Shown: positions 16,854 through 25,666 of the stretch, piece after piece
How positions within the stretch are numbered: position 1 is the first letter of the stretch
How the letters are laid out: the number at the start of each line of letters is the position of its first letter
Assembly (NCBI RefSeq): GCF_030418125.1
Contig: NZ_JAUHTR010000001.1
Location: forward strand, 124,001-188,000
Reading direction: 5' to 3'
DNA length: 64,000 nt
From: Fictibacillus fluitans
GTDB lineage: Bacteria > Bacillota > Bacilli > Bacillales > Fictibacillaceae
Position numbers and translations under genes: made by a program
The notes under the pieces: model-generated
What the model was told of the DNA's origin: nothing
Seen by the model: the letters and a program-made list of their open reading frames with translations, nothing else
The model's database searches: none

Positions 16854-19800
16854 ATGAAAACAATTTTCAATGCGGTAATGAACCGTGCCATTCTAATGAT
16901 CACGCTGATTGTATTAATTATGGTCTGGGGTGCTGTTGGCGCCTGGAAGATTCAGCGGGATTATCTGCCTGAAATCAGCAATGCAACATTAACAGTTTCC
17001 GCACAAGCCCAAAATTATTCAGCTGATCAAGTAAAAACCTCCATTACCAAACCTATCGAACAAGCCGTCAGAGTGGTAAATGGGCTCGAGGACATTGAAA
17101 CAAGTTCGTATCAGGGAGGGTCGTTTGTACGGCTCAATTTTCCCATGAGCTATGATATGAAACAAGCTGAATCTGAGGTAAATGCTGCAATTGGGGATTT
17201 GGAGCTGCCAACAGGAGTACAAAAGCCGGTTGTTACCCGGTTAAGTACTCATTCGTTTCCGATTATGAGCATCAATCTGACCAGTTCATCTGCCAATGTA
17301 ACTGAAAACGGGTTAAGAACCTTGATTCAGGATGAGATTGCGGATGAACTGAAAACAGTACCGGGTGTCAAAGATGTAAAGGTTACGGGAGGCGGAAAGG
17401 CGGGATACTCGTTACAGTTAAAACCTGAAAAGCTTAAGAGCGCGGGATTGACTATTGACGATGTTCGAACCTCATTGGAAAGAAACCATTCAACTATGCT
17501 CCAGGGTAATGTCACAAATCAAACTTCTTCCTTTCCCATTCAAGTAACCGGATGGGTATTAACGAAAAAAGACCTCATGCAGATGCCGATTAAACGGCAG
17601 GATGGTCAAATGATTCCTCTTTCCCGTGTAGCTGATATTTCAAATGCAGTGGTGAATCTTCAAACCATTTCAAGGACAAATGGAGTACCGAGTGTTCAGC
17701 TTGATGTACTGAAAACTTCCGGATCGACCATAACAGAAGTAGGCGAGAAGGTTAAAAACAAGCTGAGTACAATACCTGAGATCAAAAACCATGAAGTCAA
17801 ATCTGCCATTCTTTTTGACCAAAGCAAAGAAGTAGAAGCTTCTTTAAAGGGATTGGTAAAGGAAGGGTTGCTTGGATGTCTCTTTTCAATGATTTGTGTC
17901 TTCCTTTTTTTTCGCCAGGTACGTTCCACATTGCTTATTGTTCTGTCACTGCCTGTCTGTTTACTGGCAACAACGGGTGTATTGTACAGCATGGGAATCA
18001 GTTTAAACTTACTTACAGTTTCAGGGTTGATTGTTGCTATGGGCCGCGTTGTTGATGACTCCATAGTCATTCTGGATAATATGAACCGAAAAGTTCAGGA
18101 GGCCGGCGGAAGAATCAGAAAGAATCTGGTAGCCGGAGCGGTTGCCGAAATGCTGCCTGCGATCATTTCTTCAACTGCCACGACCATTGCCGTTTATATT
18201 CCAATCGCTTTGATTGGAGGGCTGATCCGTTCTGCTTTTTCGGGTTTTGCGTGGTCTGTGGTCATCGCGCTTGTTATTTCTCTCACCGTTGCCATGTTTG
18301 TTGTGCCTGCACTTTATTATTTAGTCTCGAAAACAAGTTCCGGAAACTACCGCGATCCCCTTGAATCACATGCCGAAAAACTGTTGAACTGGGGATTTCA
18401 ATATGAAAAGAGAATCGTTGCTGTCATCCTTATTCTATTTGTTCTAAGTGGTGCAGGAGCTGCTTTTTTACCGGTCAATTTTCTTCCGATGACCCATAAA
18501 CCAGGCCAAATAGGTGTACGGGTAGAACTGCCGCAAACCACTTCATTAGAAAATATGGAAGCTGAGGTTGAAAAACTGGAGGACCAGCTAAAAGGAAACC
18601 ATAAGATAAGCGGTTTTTCATCTATACTTGGATCATCCTTAACCCCGGAGTCGGATGATGTTTTCGATGCAGGAGGCGGCTGGATTCAACAGCCAAACGT
18701 TGCTAATTTATTGGTCAGCATTAAACCGGGGACAAATGTTGATTCATTTATGAAAGGATTGCAAAAACAGTTGGATGCACATTCAGGAAAAGCCATTTAT
18801 ACCGTAACGAATCAAAGAATAGCGGGAGATGATTCCCAGTTAAAAATTAATCTAACAGGAGCAGACACCGAAACATTGGAAGTCATGGGACAAAATATAG
18901 GACGTCGCCTCTCACATATTCCCGGCCTCGCAGTCGAGAACATGGCAGACGAGGAAGGAACGGTTAAAAGGTATCGCGTCAATCTCGATCAAAAAGCGAT
19001 ACAACGAAATGGCATTAAGGTAAATGATGTGCTCGAGAGAATACAGTTCTATACTTCAGAAGGAACCATCGGCCAGTTCAACATTAATGACACTTCATTT
19101 CCGGTTCTTTTCAAAAACACCCAGAATTTAAGTCAGAATGAAGATGCCTCAGATGCTTTAGCCCGATTAAGCAATGAAATGTTCACAACGAACAAAGGAC
19201 AGCAAGTTAAACTCCGTCAGCTGGCAACTGTAGAGGCAGATACAGAGGGAACAGAAATCCAGGAAAAAGCCGGAAAGCCTTATGCAGAAGTTACCGCAAA
19301 TATCATTTCAAGTGATCTGGGCGGTGTTTCAAAGCAAGTAAAAGATGAATTGGGAAAACTGGATTTACCGGAAAATATACACTATTCTTTTTCAGGGATA
19401 CCCGAGCAAGTCAATGAAATGATCTATGAGATGGCTATAGCCCTTGCCTTTTCCTTGCTGCTCGTCCTGATGATTGTCAGTTTGGTATTTAAGGGCTTCA
19501 AGGGACCTTTATCTGTCCTGATCTGTGTTCCATTGGCCTTTATCGGTTCAGTCATCGCCATGGTTATCTTTCGTCTGGAATGGGATCTCGCAGCCCTGGT
19601 CGGGTTGTTAATGCTATCGGGGATTGTAGTTACGAACGGAATTGTCCTTGTGGATAAGATTGAAAGAAATCTAGCAAAAGGCGCTTATCTCGAAGAGGCT
19701 GTCCGTTCGGCAGCTTTAACAAGGGCAAGGCCGATCCTGACAACCGCTCTTACTACGGTATTAACGGTTCTTCCTCTGGCACTTTCTTCACGCCAGGATG

Positions 19801-19952
19801 CTCTGGTTTCACAAACACTGGCTATTGTAGTCATTGGCGGATTAGTCACTTCCAATTTCTGCAGCCTGATTATTGTTCCGGTTTTCTATAAGTGGGTGAA
19901 CAGAAAAGCACTGCCTGTTGGAACTGAAAATGAGCGAAAAAAATATGCTTGA
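16854..19952 (+). CDS. RND-family efflux transporter permease
   Basis: 1032 residues, full-length RND exporter of the AcrB/MMPL-like group found in Gram-positives (SwrC/YerP-like). One N-terminal helix (ILMITLIVLIMVWGAVGAWK) is followed by a large extracellular loop with SAQAQNYSADQVKTSITKPI, then helices 2-6. The proton-relay Asp pair is seen in MGRVVDDSIVILDN (Asp401, Asp402). The second loop and helices 8-12 follow (VSLVFKGFKGPLSVLICVPL, LVGLLMLSGIVVTNGIVLVD). Energised by the proton gradient; exports an amphiphile, peptide or drug. No periplasmic adaptor gene is nearby. Single-gene unit with its own terminator. Confidence 0.92.
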   Translation: MKTIFNAVMNRAILMITLIVLIMVWGAVGAWKIQRDYLPEISNATLTVSAQAQNYSADQVKTSITKPIEQAVRVVNGLEDIETSSYQGGSFVRLNFPMSYDMKQAESEVNAAIGDLELPTGVQKPVVTRLSTHSFPIMSINLTSSSANVTENGLRTLIQDEIADELKTVPGVKDVKVTGGGKAGYSLQLKPEKLKSAGLTIDDVRTSLERNHSTMLQGNVTNQTSSFPIQVTGWVLTKKDLMQMPIKRQDGQMIPLSRVADISNAVVNLQTISRTNGVPSVQLDVLKTSGSTITEVGEKVKNKLSTIPEIKNHEVKSAILFDQSKEVEASLKGLVKEGLLGCLFSMICVFLFFRQVRSTLLIVLSLPVCLLATTGVLYSMGISLNLLTVSGLIVAMGRVVDDSIVILDNMNRKVQEAGGRIRKNLVAGAVAEMLPAIISSTATTIAVYIPIALIGGLIRSAFSGFAWSVVIALVISLTVAMFVVPALYYLVSKTSSGNYRDPLESHAEKLLNWGFQYEKRIVAVILILFVLSGAGAAFLPVNFLPMTHKPGQIGVRVELPQTTSLENMEAEVEKLEDQLKGNHKISGFSSILGSSLTPESDDVFDAGGGWIQQPNVANLLVSIKPGTNVDSFMKGLQKQLDAHSGKAIYTVTNQRIAGDDSQLKINLTGADTETLEVMGQNIGRRLSHIPGLAVENMADEEGTVKRYRVNLDQKAIQRNGIKVNDVLERIQFYTSEGTIGQFNINDTSFPVLFKNTQNLSQNEDASDALARLSNEMFTTNKGQQVKLRQLATVEADTEGTEIQEKAGKPYAEVTANIISSDLGGVSKQVKDELGKLDLPENIHYSFSGIPEQVNEMIYEMAIALAFSLLLVLMIVSLVFKGFKGPLSVLICVPLAFIGSVIAMVIFRLEWDLAALVGLLMLSGIVVTNGIVLVDKIERNLAKGAYLEEAVRSAALTRARPILTTALTTVLTVLPLALSSRQDALVSQTLAIVVIGGLVTSNFCSLIIVPVFYKWVNRKALPVGTENERKKYA

Positions 19953-19955
19953 TTG

Positions 19956-19985
19956 AAATCTGCAGCCTGTCGCTGCAGATTTTTA
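19956..19985 (+). terminator. terminator of the RND gene
   Basis: Perfect 10-bp stem AAATCTGCAG / CTGCAGATTT with a 7-base loop, followed by TTATTTATT. Confidence 0.82.
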
Positions 19986-20031
19986 TTTATTAAGAAACAG
20001 TTTGAATATTTTACATAGTGAATAAATTAAA

Positions 20032-20047
20032 TTTACGTTGACGTAAA
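20032..20047 (+). promoter_or_regulatory. palindromic operator candidate TTTACG-TTGA-CGTAAA
   Basis: Perfect 6-bp arms with a 4-base centre, 16 bp in all, about 65-80 bases upstream of the phosphoesterase gene. The shape resembles MerR- or TetR-type operators (the LiuR motif is similar from memory). No adjacent regulator gene is present. Confidence 0.45.
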
Positions 20048-20114
20048 GAAATATTAAAAATTGAGGAGTATTCTAAACTAGAAATAAATACCAAGAATGA
20101 TGGGAGAGAGGAAA

Positions 20115-22862
20115 TTGTTTAAAAACAAAAAGAAGTTCATTACCGGAATCGCGCTCAGCACTGTTCTGCTTGGTTCTGCAAGTGTATATGCGACGGTGCA
20201 GGATCCTTTCGGAAAAAAGCTGGTCGGTCGGCAGCCGGGCGGTAAAGTTGTCACTCCGGTCAACCAACTGGTAACGCCTGCCGGCAAGCAAATTGAATTC
20301 GGCGGGAATCCTATTTCTTTAGCGGTAAATCCCAATGGTAAGACAGCTGTTGCATTAAACGGAAGAACTGATTATGGCGGTAATGGATTAAATGTCATTA
20401 ATCTTGAAACCGGAAAACTCATGGCTACAAGTTTTAAATTAAAACTTTCTCACATGTGGGGGGTTGCCTATTCACAGGACGGAAAAGAATTGTATGCGAC
20501 AGGTTCGACAGGCACAACCGGGAAAATTGTGGTCATGTCCGTAGCTTCAGATGGATCTCCAACAGTTAAAGCTACATATGATCTGCCAGAAGCAGCTGCA
20601 GGCGGCAATATTAATCCCCTTGACATCAAGGTGGCTTCAAATGGACAACTCTTAGTTGCGTTCAACCGGGATAACAGTCTGGCTATGATTAACCCTAAAA
20701 ACGGGGAAATCACATCCAGAATACCGGTCGAAAACGCGCCCTCCAGTGTATGGGTGGACGGAGATAAAGCATATGTCACCAATCAGGGTGGACGGAAGCC
20801 AAAGTCCGGTGATGCCACGGTCGATTCTTCCGGAACACAGGTTGTAATTAATAAGAAAACAGGGGCGACATCTACAGGAACGGTTTCAGTCATTGACCTT
20901 AACACGAAGAAGGTAATCAAAAACATTAATGTTGGCGTCCAGCCCGAACGAATGACACAATCCGGCCAGTATTTGTTTGTAACCAATACCAACAGCGATT
21001 CTGTATCCGTTATTAACACAAAATCAAACAAAGTGGTTCAAACCATTGATGTAAAGCCGTATCCTAATTCAAAAAAAGGTGCAGCTCCTAACTCGATTAA
21101 AATGCTGGATGATCACCGTTTGCTCGTGACACTGGGAAGAGCAAACGCTGTAGCCGTCTATGATTGGCAGGGACCAAAGAAAAAAACTGAACTTCTCGGT
21201 TTGCTGCCAACCGCATGGTTCCCGGTAGATATGGAAATGGATTCCAAAAATAAAAAACTTATTGTCGCAAATGCCGATGGAGTAGGTTCCTTAGGGCCGG
21301 CACGTACATCCACCATTCAGGGTATTACGGTTTCCGGCCATTCTTCTTACGCTCAGGTGGGTTCCGTATCCCTAATGCCAATTCCGTCAACTGGAGACAT
21401 TATTAAAGGGACGAAGAAAGTGTATGAAAATAACAATTGGTATGGCTTAAAGGACTTAAATGCAAAGGCTCGCGCAAACAAAAAGCCGGTGGCCATGCCT
21501 GAACGGGTTGGAGAGCCTTCTACCATCAAGCATGTGTTTTACATCATTAAAGAGAACAGAACCTATGACCAGGTACTCGGAGATTTAGGGAAGGGGAATG
21601 GCGAACCTGCTATCACTCAGTTCGGTGAAGAAGTGACACCGAATTTTCATAAGCTTGCTAACACCTATCCGCTCTTAGACAATTTCTATGTGTCTGGCAT
21701 TCAATCAGCAAGTGGGCATCAATGGGTGATGCAAGGAACAAATACAGATTACGAGGACAAAGAAACAGATACAGCTAACGTAAGAAGCTACCCTGGCGGG
21801 GCAGGTGATCCAATGGCTTATGCACCGACTGGCCATCTGTGGGACCAAGCCCGCAAATATAATGTTTCTGTTGAGAACTTCGGAGAGGATACAACCGGAT
21901 TTATTGGGCCGGAGGAGTTTGGAACGTGGACGGACTGGTACAATGATTATTTAAAACTATCTGGAAAACAGGAAGGGGATCTTCATGTTCCTGTGGGCCA
22001 TTATAAGGTTACTTACGATATTCCTTCATTAGGACCAATCACGCACAAACCTTATCCGACGTTTGATATGAACATTCCAGATCAATATCGTTTTGAAATT
22101 TTCAAAAAGAAATTTGAGAAACATGTAAAAAATAATGACCTTCCCGCATTAAATACGCTTTGGGTAACAAATGACCATACCGCAGGAACAGCCACCGGAA
22201 ATCCTACTCCACAAGCCATGGTGGCAGACAATGATTTGGCAGTCGGCAAGATTGTCGACCTTATTTCACATAGCTCGTATTGGAAGGACTCCGTGATTTT
22301 TGTTACAGAAGATGACGCACAAAACGGTTTGGACCACGTCGACGGACACCGGGAACCGGCTTACGTTATCAGTCCATGGGTGAAAAAAGGTGTTACCAAC
22401 AGCCGGTATTGGACCGTCATCAACATGGTTCGCAGTATTGAACAAATTCTTGGACTTCCTGCGATGAACCAAAACGATGCTGCAGCTCAGCCAATGAACG
22501 AAATTTTCACGAACAAGCCAGATTTCACGCCGTATAAAGCTGAAGAAAACCGAATTCCGCTTGACACTTTGAACGGACAGCCGAAAGCCAATACCGTTGC
22601 GCTGGCCAACACTGAAGACACCACATCAACTTCAAAAGTACTGGCACAGAAATGGACGGAGTGGTCAAATAAGAACAAAAAATTCTTGAGCGGAAGAACC
22701 GCATCACCAGATGAAGTTAACGCCAATATGTTGAATCATGCCGTCTGGTATGCCACTAAAGGCTTTGATACTCCATATCCGGGAGATAAAGCACCTCTTG
22801 CTCCCGATGTCGTCGCTGAACAGCCCGAAAGCAAGGCACCGTCACCTGCCGATAACGACTAA
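20115..22862 (+). CDS. secreted YncE-like beta-propeller / phosphoesterase fusion protein
   Basis: About 915 residues. The signal peptide runs FKNKKKFITGIALSTVLLGS to a VYA cleavage site. The first half is a YVTN/YncE-type seven-bladed propeller with repeated blades such as PISLAVNPNGKTAVALNG, NGLNVINLETGK, GTVSVIDLNTKKV and DSVSVINTKSNKV. The second half is a PF04185-type alkaline-phosphatase-superfamily domain starting at FYIIKENRTYDQVLGD, with VSGIQSASGHQWVMQG, TNDHTAG and TEDDAQNGLDHVDGHR supplying metal ligands. It probably removes phosphate from phosphoesters outside the cell. TTG 20115 is preferred (GGAG 8 bases upstream, clean signal peptide); ATG 20097 is an in-frame alternative without a ribosome site. 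Confidence 0.85.
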   Translation: MFKNKKKFITGIALSTVLLGSASVYATVQDPFGKKLVGRQPGGKVVTPVNQLVTPAGKQIEFGGNPISLAVNPNGKTAVALNGRTDYGGNGLNVINLETGKLMATSFKLKLSHMWGVAYSQDGKELYATGSTGTTGKIVVMSVASDGSPTVKATYDLPEAAAGGNINPLDIKVASNGQLLVAFNRDNSLAMINPKNGEITSRIPVENAPSSVWVDGDKAYVTNQGGRKPKSGDATVDSSGTQVVINKKTGATSTGTVSVIDLNTKKVIKNINVGVQPERMTQSGQYLFVTNTNSDSVSVINTKSNKVVQTIDVKPYPNSKKGAAPNSIKMLDDHRLLVTLGRANAVAVYDWQGPKKKTELLGLLPTAWFPVDMEMDSKNKKLIVANADGVGSLGPARTSTIQGITVSGHSSYAQVGSVSLMPIPSTGDIIKGTKKVYENNNWYGLKDLNAKARANKKPVAMPERVGEPSTIKHVFYIIKENRTYDQVLGDLGKGNGEPAITQFGEEVTPNFHKLANTYPLLDNFYVSGIQSASGHQWVMQGTNTDYEDKETDTANVRSYPGGAGDPMAYAPTGHLWDQARKYNVSVENFGEDTTGFIGPEEFGTWTDWYNDYLKLSGKQEGDLHVPVGHYKVTYDIPSLGPITHKPYPTFDMNIPDQYRFEIFKKKFEKHVKNNDLPALNTLWVTNDHTAGTATGNPTPQAMVADNDLAVGKIVDLISHSSYWKDSVIFVTEDDAQNGLDHVDGHREPAYVISPWVKKGVTNSRYWTVINMVRSIEQILGLPAMNQNDAAAQPMNEIFTNKPDFTPYKAEENRIPLDTLNGQPKANTVALANTEDTTSTSKVLAQKWTEWSNKNKKFLSGRTASPDEVNANMLNHAVWYATKGFDTPYPGDKAPLAPDVVAEQPESKAPSPADND

Positions 22863-22880
22863 TATTGTATAGAAAGAAAG

Positions 22881-22909
22881 GGTCTCTCCGTTCAAGGAGA
22901 GACCTTTTT
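22881..22909 (+). terminator. terminator of the phosphoesterase gene
   Basis: GGTCTCTCC / GGAGAGACC, perfect 9-bp stem with a 6-base loop and TTTTT. Confidence 0.9.
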
Positions 22910-22982
22910 AATAAACATACATAAAATTTTCACAATTTGATGAATTAAGACAAAACCATAGCGAATAGCTGGATTTTATGGT

Positions 22983-22988
22983 TATAAT
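22983..22988 (+). promoter_or_regulatory. -10 box of the methyltransferase gene
   Basis: Perfect TATAAT about 30 bases before the start codon, with no good -35. The predicted leader is only about 25 bases, too short for an S-box riboswitch. Confidence 0.5.
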
Positions 22989-23018
22989 AGGGTTAAAAAT
23001 TTCAAGGAGCTGTCACAA

Positions 23019-24122
23019 TTGACAACAACGTTAACAAAAGGACCTTATAAAGCTGATCACGTGGGGAGTTTTTTACGTCCTGAGCGAATTAAGGAGGCAC
23101 GTGTCCTTCAGCAAAATGGAGACATTACGAGAGAACAGCTTCGTAAAATTGAAGATGAAGAGATTACACGTCTTGTGGAAAAACAAAAAGAAGCAGGGCT
23201 GCAGGCTGTAACAGATGGCGAGTTTCGCCGTGCCTGGTGGCATTTTGACTTTCTGGCTCAATTAGAAGGCGTGGAGCTATACGAAACAGATGCCGGCATT
23301 CAGTTTAACGGTGTCCAAACAAAAGCACACGGAATTAAGGTCGTGGGCAAACTGGATTTTAATGACCATCCGATGCTTGAAGATTATAAATTCCTGCATA
23401 ATCTCGCAGGGGACCATGTCGCAAAATTCACGATCCCAAGTCCAAATATGCTGTTTTTCAGAGGTACAATTGATGAAGAGGTTTATCCGGACAAGGACGA
23501 GTTTTTCAACGATATGATTTCGGTTTACCAGAAAGCCATACAGGCCTTTTATGATGCGGGCTGCCGTTACTTGCAGCTTGACGATACAGCATGGGCTGTT
23601 TTCTTCTCTGAAAAAGGGCAGAAGCAGATTGCAGACAAAGGCTACTCCATAGAAGAATTACTTGAGCGGTTCACAGTTGCCATCAATAAATCCATTGCCC
23701 AAAAGCCCGAAGACATGGTTATTACCATGCACATCTGCAGAGGAAATTTTAAGTCCAGCTATACGGCAAGCGGAGGCTATGACAACGCTTCTGAATACAT
23801 TTTCGGTAAACTAAAAGTGGACGGGTTATTTCTTGAATTCGATGATGAGCGTTCAGGCGGATTTGAACCGCTTCGCCATGTGAATCGCTCCGATTTACAG
23901 ATAGTTCTTGGACTTATTACATCAAAGTTTGGAGAATTGGAAGATCCCGAACTCATTAAAGAACGAATTCGGGAAGCTGCCCGGTATGTTTCGCTTAATC
24001 AAATCTGTCTTAGTCCCCAGTGCGGATTTTCTTCCACTGAAGAAGGTAATCTGCTGACAGAAGAACAGCAGTGGGAAAAAATCAGGCATGTAGTTTCCAT
24101 CGCGAACGAGGTATGGAAATAA
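23019..24122 (+). CDS. MetE-like methyltransferase (YxjG/YxjH type)
   Basis: 367-residue protein related to the C-terminal catalytic half of cobalamin-independent methionine synthase. It has KADHVGSFLRPERIKEAR at the N terminus and TDGEFRRAWWHFDF. The zinc ligands are HICRGN (His and Cys) and SPQCGFSS (second Cys). The family transfers a methyl group to homocysteine-type thiols or acts in methionine salvage. TTG start with AAGGAG 9 bases upstream. It stands alone, between its own -10 box and terminator. Confidence 0.88.
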   Translation: MTTTLTKGPYKADHVGSFLRPERIKEARVLQQNGDITREQLRKIEDEEITRLVEKQKEAGLQAVTDGEFRRAWWHFDFLAQLEGVELYETDAGIQFNGVQTKAHGIKVVGKLDFNDHPMLEDYKFLHNLAGDHVAKFTIPSPNMLFFRGTIDEEVYPDKDEFFNDMISVYQKAIQAFYDAGCRYLQLDDTAWAVFFSEKGQKQIADKGYSIEELLERFTVAINKSIAQKPEDMVITMHICRGNFKSSYTASGGYDNASEYIFGKLKVDGLFLEFDDERSGGFEPLRHVNRSDLQIVLGLITSKFGELEDPELIKERIREAARYVSLNQICLSPQCGFSSTEEGNLLTEEQQWEKIRHVVSIANEVWK

Positions 24123-24147
24123 ACGTCACTTTAATATGTAAGAAAGC

Positions 24148-24177
24148 AAGAGTCATCCTGCGGGTTGGCTCTTTTTT
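24148..24177 (+). terminator. terminator of the methyltransferase gene
   Basis: AAGAGTCATCC (24148-24158) pairs with GGTTGGCTCTT (24163-24173) with one mismatch and one G-U pair, then a T run. Confidence 0.75.
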
Positions 24178-24316
24178 AAAATTTTCTAAAAGTTTTATTG
24201 TCTCTTTCTTTCCTGTATGGTATGTTGTTTCTGCGAAAAATTGATGAAGGAATGGACTAAAACAGGATATCATCTCCCAAAATAGTAAGGAAAGTTCTTT
24301 TGAAAGGAGGATGGAA

Positions 24317-24661
24317 GTGAAAGGATTACTGGAACGCCTGGAGTTTTTAAAAAACAGTGATTCCATTACGGAGAAAGCTTATACCATATGCCGGAAAACC
24401 ATTCAGAAATTTGTCAGCGAAAATGAAGCGGACCAGTACAGAATGCTGATTATACATCTCGCAATGGCTCTAACAAGGATTGAAAGAAAGCAAGAACTGA
24501 TTCCGCCTCCAACCGATATCATGATGGGAGTCTATCGTTCTCCTAAAATGGAAGAGGCGCGGGGACGTGTCGCCTGGATTAATCAGCTCTTAAATAATAG
24601 CTTACCAGAAGAAGAAAAAGAGTTTTTATATCTCCATTTTGTGAATGTGCTATCAGCTTAA
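24317..24661 (+). CDS. stand-alone PRD-domain protein
   Basis: About 114 residues, matching a single PTS-regulation domain (PRD) as found in antiterminators such as GlcT/LicT and in activators, but without an RNA-binding or DNA-binding domain. Helical pattern with AYTICRKTIQKFV, YRMLIIHLAMALTRIERKQE and a final LYLHFVNVL. PRDs are controlled by phosphorylation of conserved His; the HLAMAL and LHFVN positions carry His. I start at GTG 24317, 6 bases after AGGAGG; ATG 24311 abuts the ribosome site. Likely co-transcribed with hisJ. Its partner is not apparent. Confidence 0.7.
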   Translation: MKGLLERLEFLKNSDSITEKAYTICRKTIQKFVSENEADQYRMLIIHLAMALTRIERKQELIPPPTDIMMGVYRSPKMEEARGRVAWINQLLNNSLPEEEKEFLYLHFVNVLSA

Positions 24662-24704
24662 GTGTGAGACAAATAAAGAAGAACTTTAAAATGAGGTGGT
24701 TTCT

Positions 24705-25511
24705 ATGAAATTTGACTATCATACTCACCATGAGCGTTGCGGCCATGCCCAAGACAGCATTCGCGCATACATAGAGGCTGCAATTGAAAACCATTTGGAC
24801 ATCATCGGAATCTCGGATCATTCACCCTATTTATACAGTGAAGAAGACCATCTTTTTCCAGGGATTGCAATGGCCAAAAGCCATTTCCCTCAATACGTTA
24901 AGGAAGTCCTTCAGCTGAAGGAAGAGTACCATGGAAAAATTGAAGTGCTATTTGGTGTGGAATCTGATTTTTTCCCCGAGCATGCTGAAATGTACCGCCA
25001 ATACTATGAAAAATTCCCTTTCGATTACATCATCGGATCAGTGCATCACGTGAGTGGATTGAGTATTTTTAAAAGAAACCGGTGGGAGGGGCTAACGGAA
25101 AAACAAAAGCAGGAAACGAAAGAAATCTACTATGATTTAATTGAACAATCGGCCAAAAGCGGAATTTTCCAGATTCTCGGTCATATCGATGCCATGAAGG
25201 GATATTATCCTGCTTTTTCCAACATCCAGACCCAGGCAGTTGATCAAACGCTGAAAACCATCTCACAGTACGAAATCGCCATCGAAATTAACACCTCCGG
25301 AAAGAACAAAGACTGCGGAAGGTGGTATCCTGCTGATGAACTGCTCGAACGCGCCTTATTCCATGGTGTAGCCGTTACCTTCGGCTCTGATGCTCACACC
25401 TCTAAGCGGGTCGGTGATGAGTTTGAAGAAGTTCAGAAGCGATTGAAGGAGATCGGGTTCAAAGAGTGGGCGTATTTTAGAAACAAAACCCGTTACATGG
25501 CTAGTCTGTAA
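24705..25511 (+). CDS. hisJ: histidinol-phosphatase, PHP family (HisJ type)
   Basis: 268 residues, the usual length of PHP-type histidinol-phosphatases, which remove phosphate from L-histidinol phosphate in histidine synthesis. The metal-binding motifs are DYHTHHERCGHA at the N terminus, GISDHSPY, FGVESDF, GSVHHVSG, GHIDAMKGY, EINTSG and GSDAHTSKRVGDEF. ATG 24705 has GAGGTGG about 5 bases upstream; an upstream in-frame start at 24696 falls in the ribosome site. It is separated from other his genes. Confidence 0.85.
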   Translation: MKFDYHTHHERCGHAQDSIRAYIEAAIENHLDIIGISDHSPYLYSEEDHLFPGIAMAKSHFPQYVKEVLQLKEEYHGKIEVLFGVESDFFPEHAEMYRQYYEKFPFDYIIGSVHHVSGLSIFKRNRWEGLTEKQKQETKEIYYDLIEQSAKSGIFQILGHIDAMKGYYPAFSNIQTQAVDQTLKTISQYEIAIEINTSGKNKDCGRWYPADELLERALFHGVAVTFGSDAHTSKRVGDEFEEVQKRLKEIGFKEWAYFRNKTRYMASL

Positions 25512-25525
25512 TATCAATAAGAATG

Positions 25526-25551
25526 AGAGAGCTGAATAGTTCTCTTTTTTC
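25526..25551 (+). terminator. terminator after hisJ
   Basis: AGAGAGCT (25526-25533) pairs with AGTTCTCT (25538-25545), one G-U pair, 4-base loop, then six T. Confidence 0.8.
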
Positions 25552-25619
25552 TTTGCAAATAAAGACAATAATCGTTTAAATTAGGTTATTTACGGGGCTG
25601 AATTTGATTAGTAGCATAA

Positions 25620-25633
25620 AGAAAACGCTTACA
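25620..25633 (+). promoter_or_regulatory. putative cre box before the two-component system
   Basis: AGAAAACGCTTACA matches the cre consensus at 13 of 14 positions and ends 33 bases before the histidine kinase start, a place suited to CcpA roadblock or promoter repression. Confidence 0.5.
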
Positions 25634-25666
25634 ATATGTCGTATAAACATTAAAAGGCGGCCATTG

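Noticed and set aside
22862-23018. SAM (S-box) riboswitch upstream of the methyltransferase
   Set aside because: No S-box core elements and the -10 box is only about 30 bases from the start codon.
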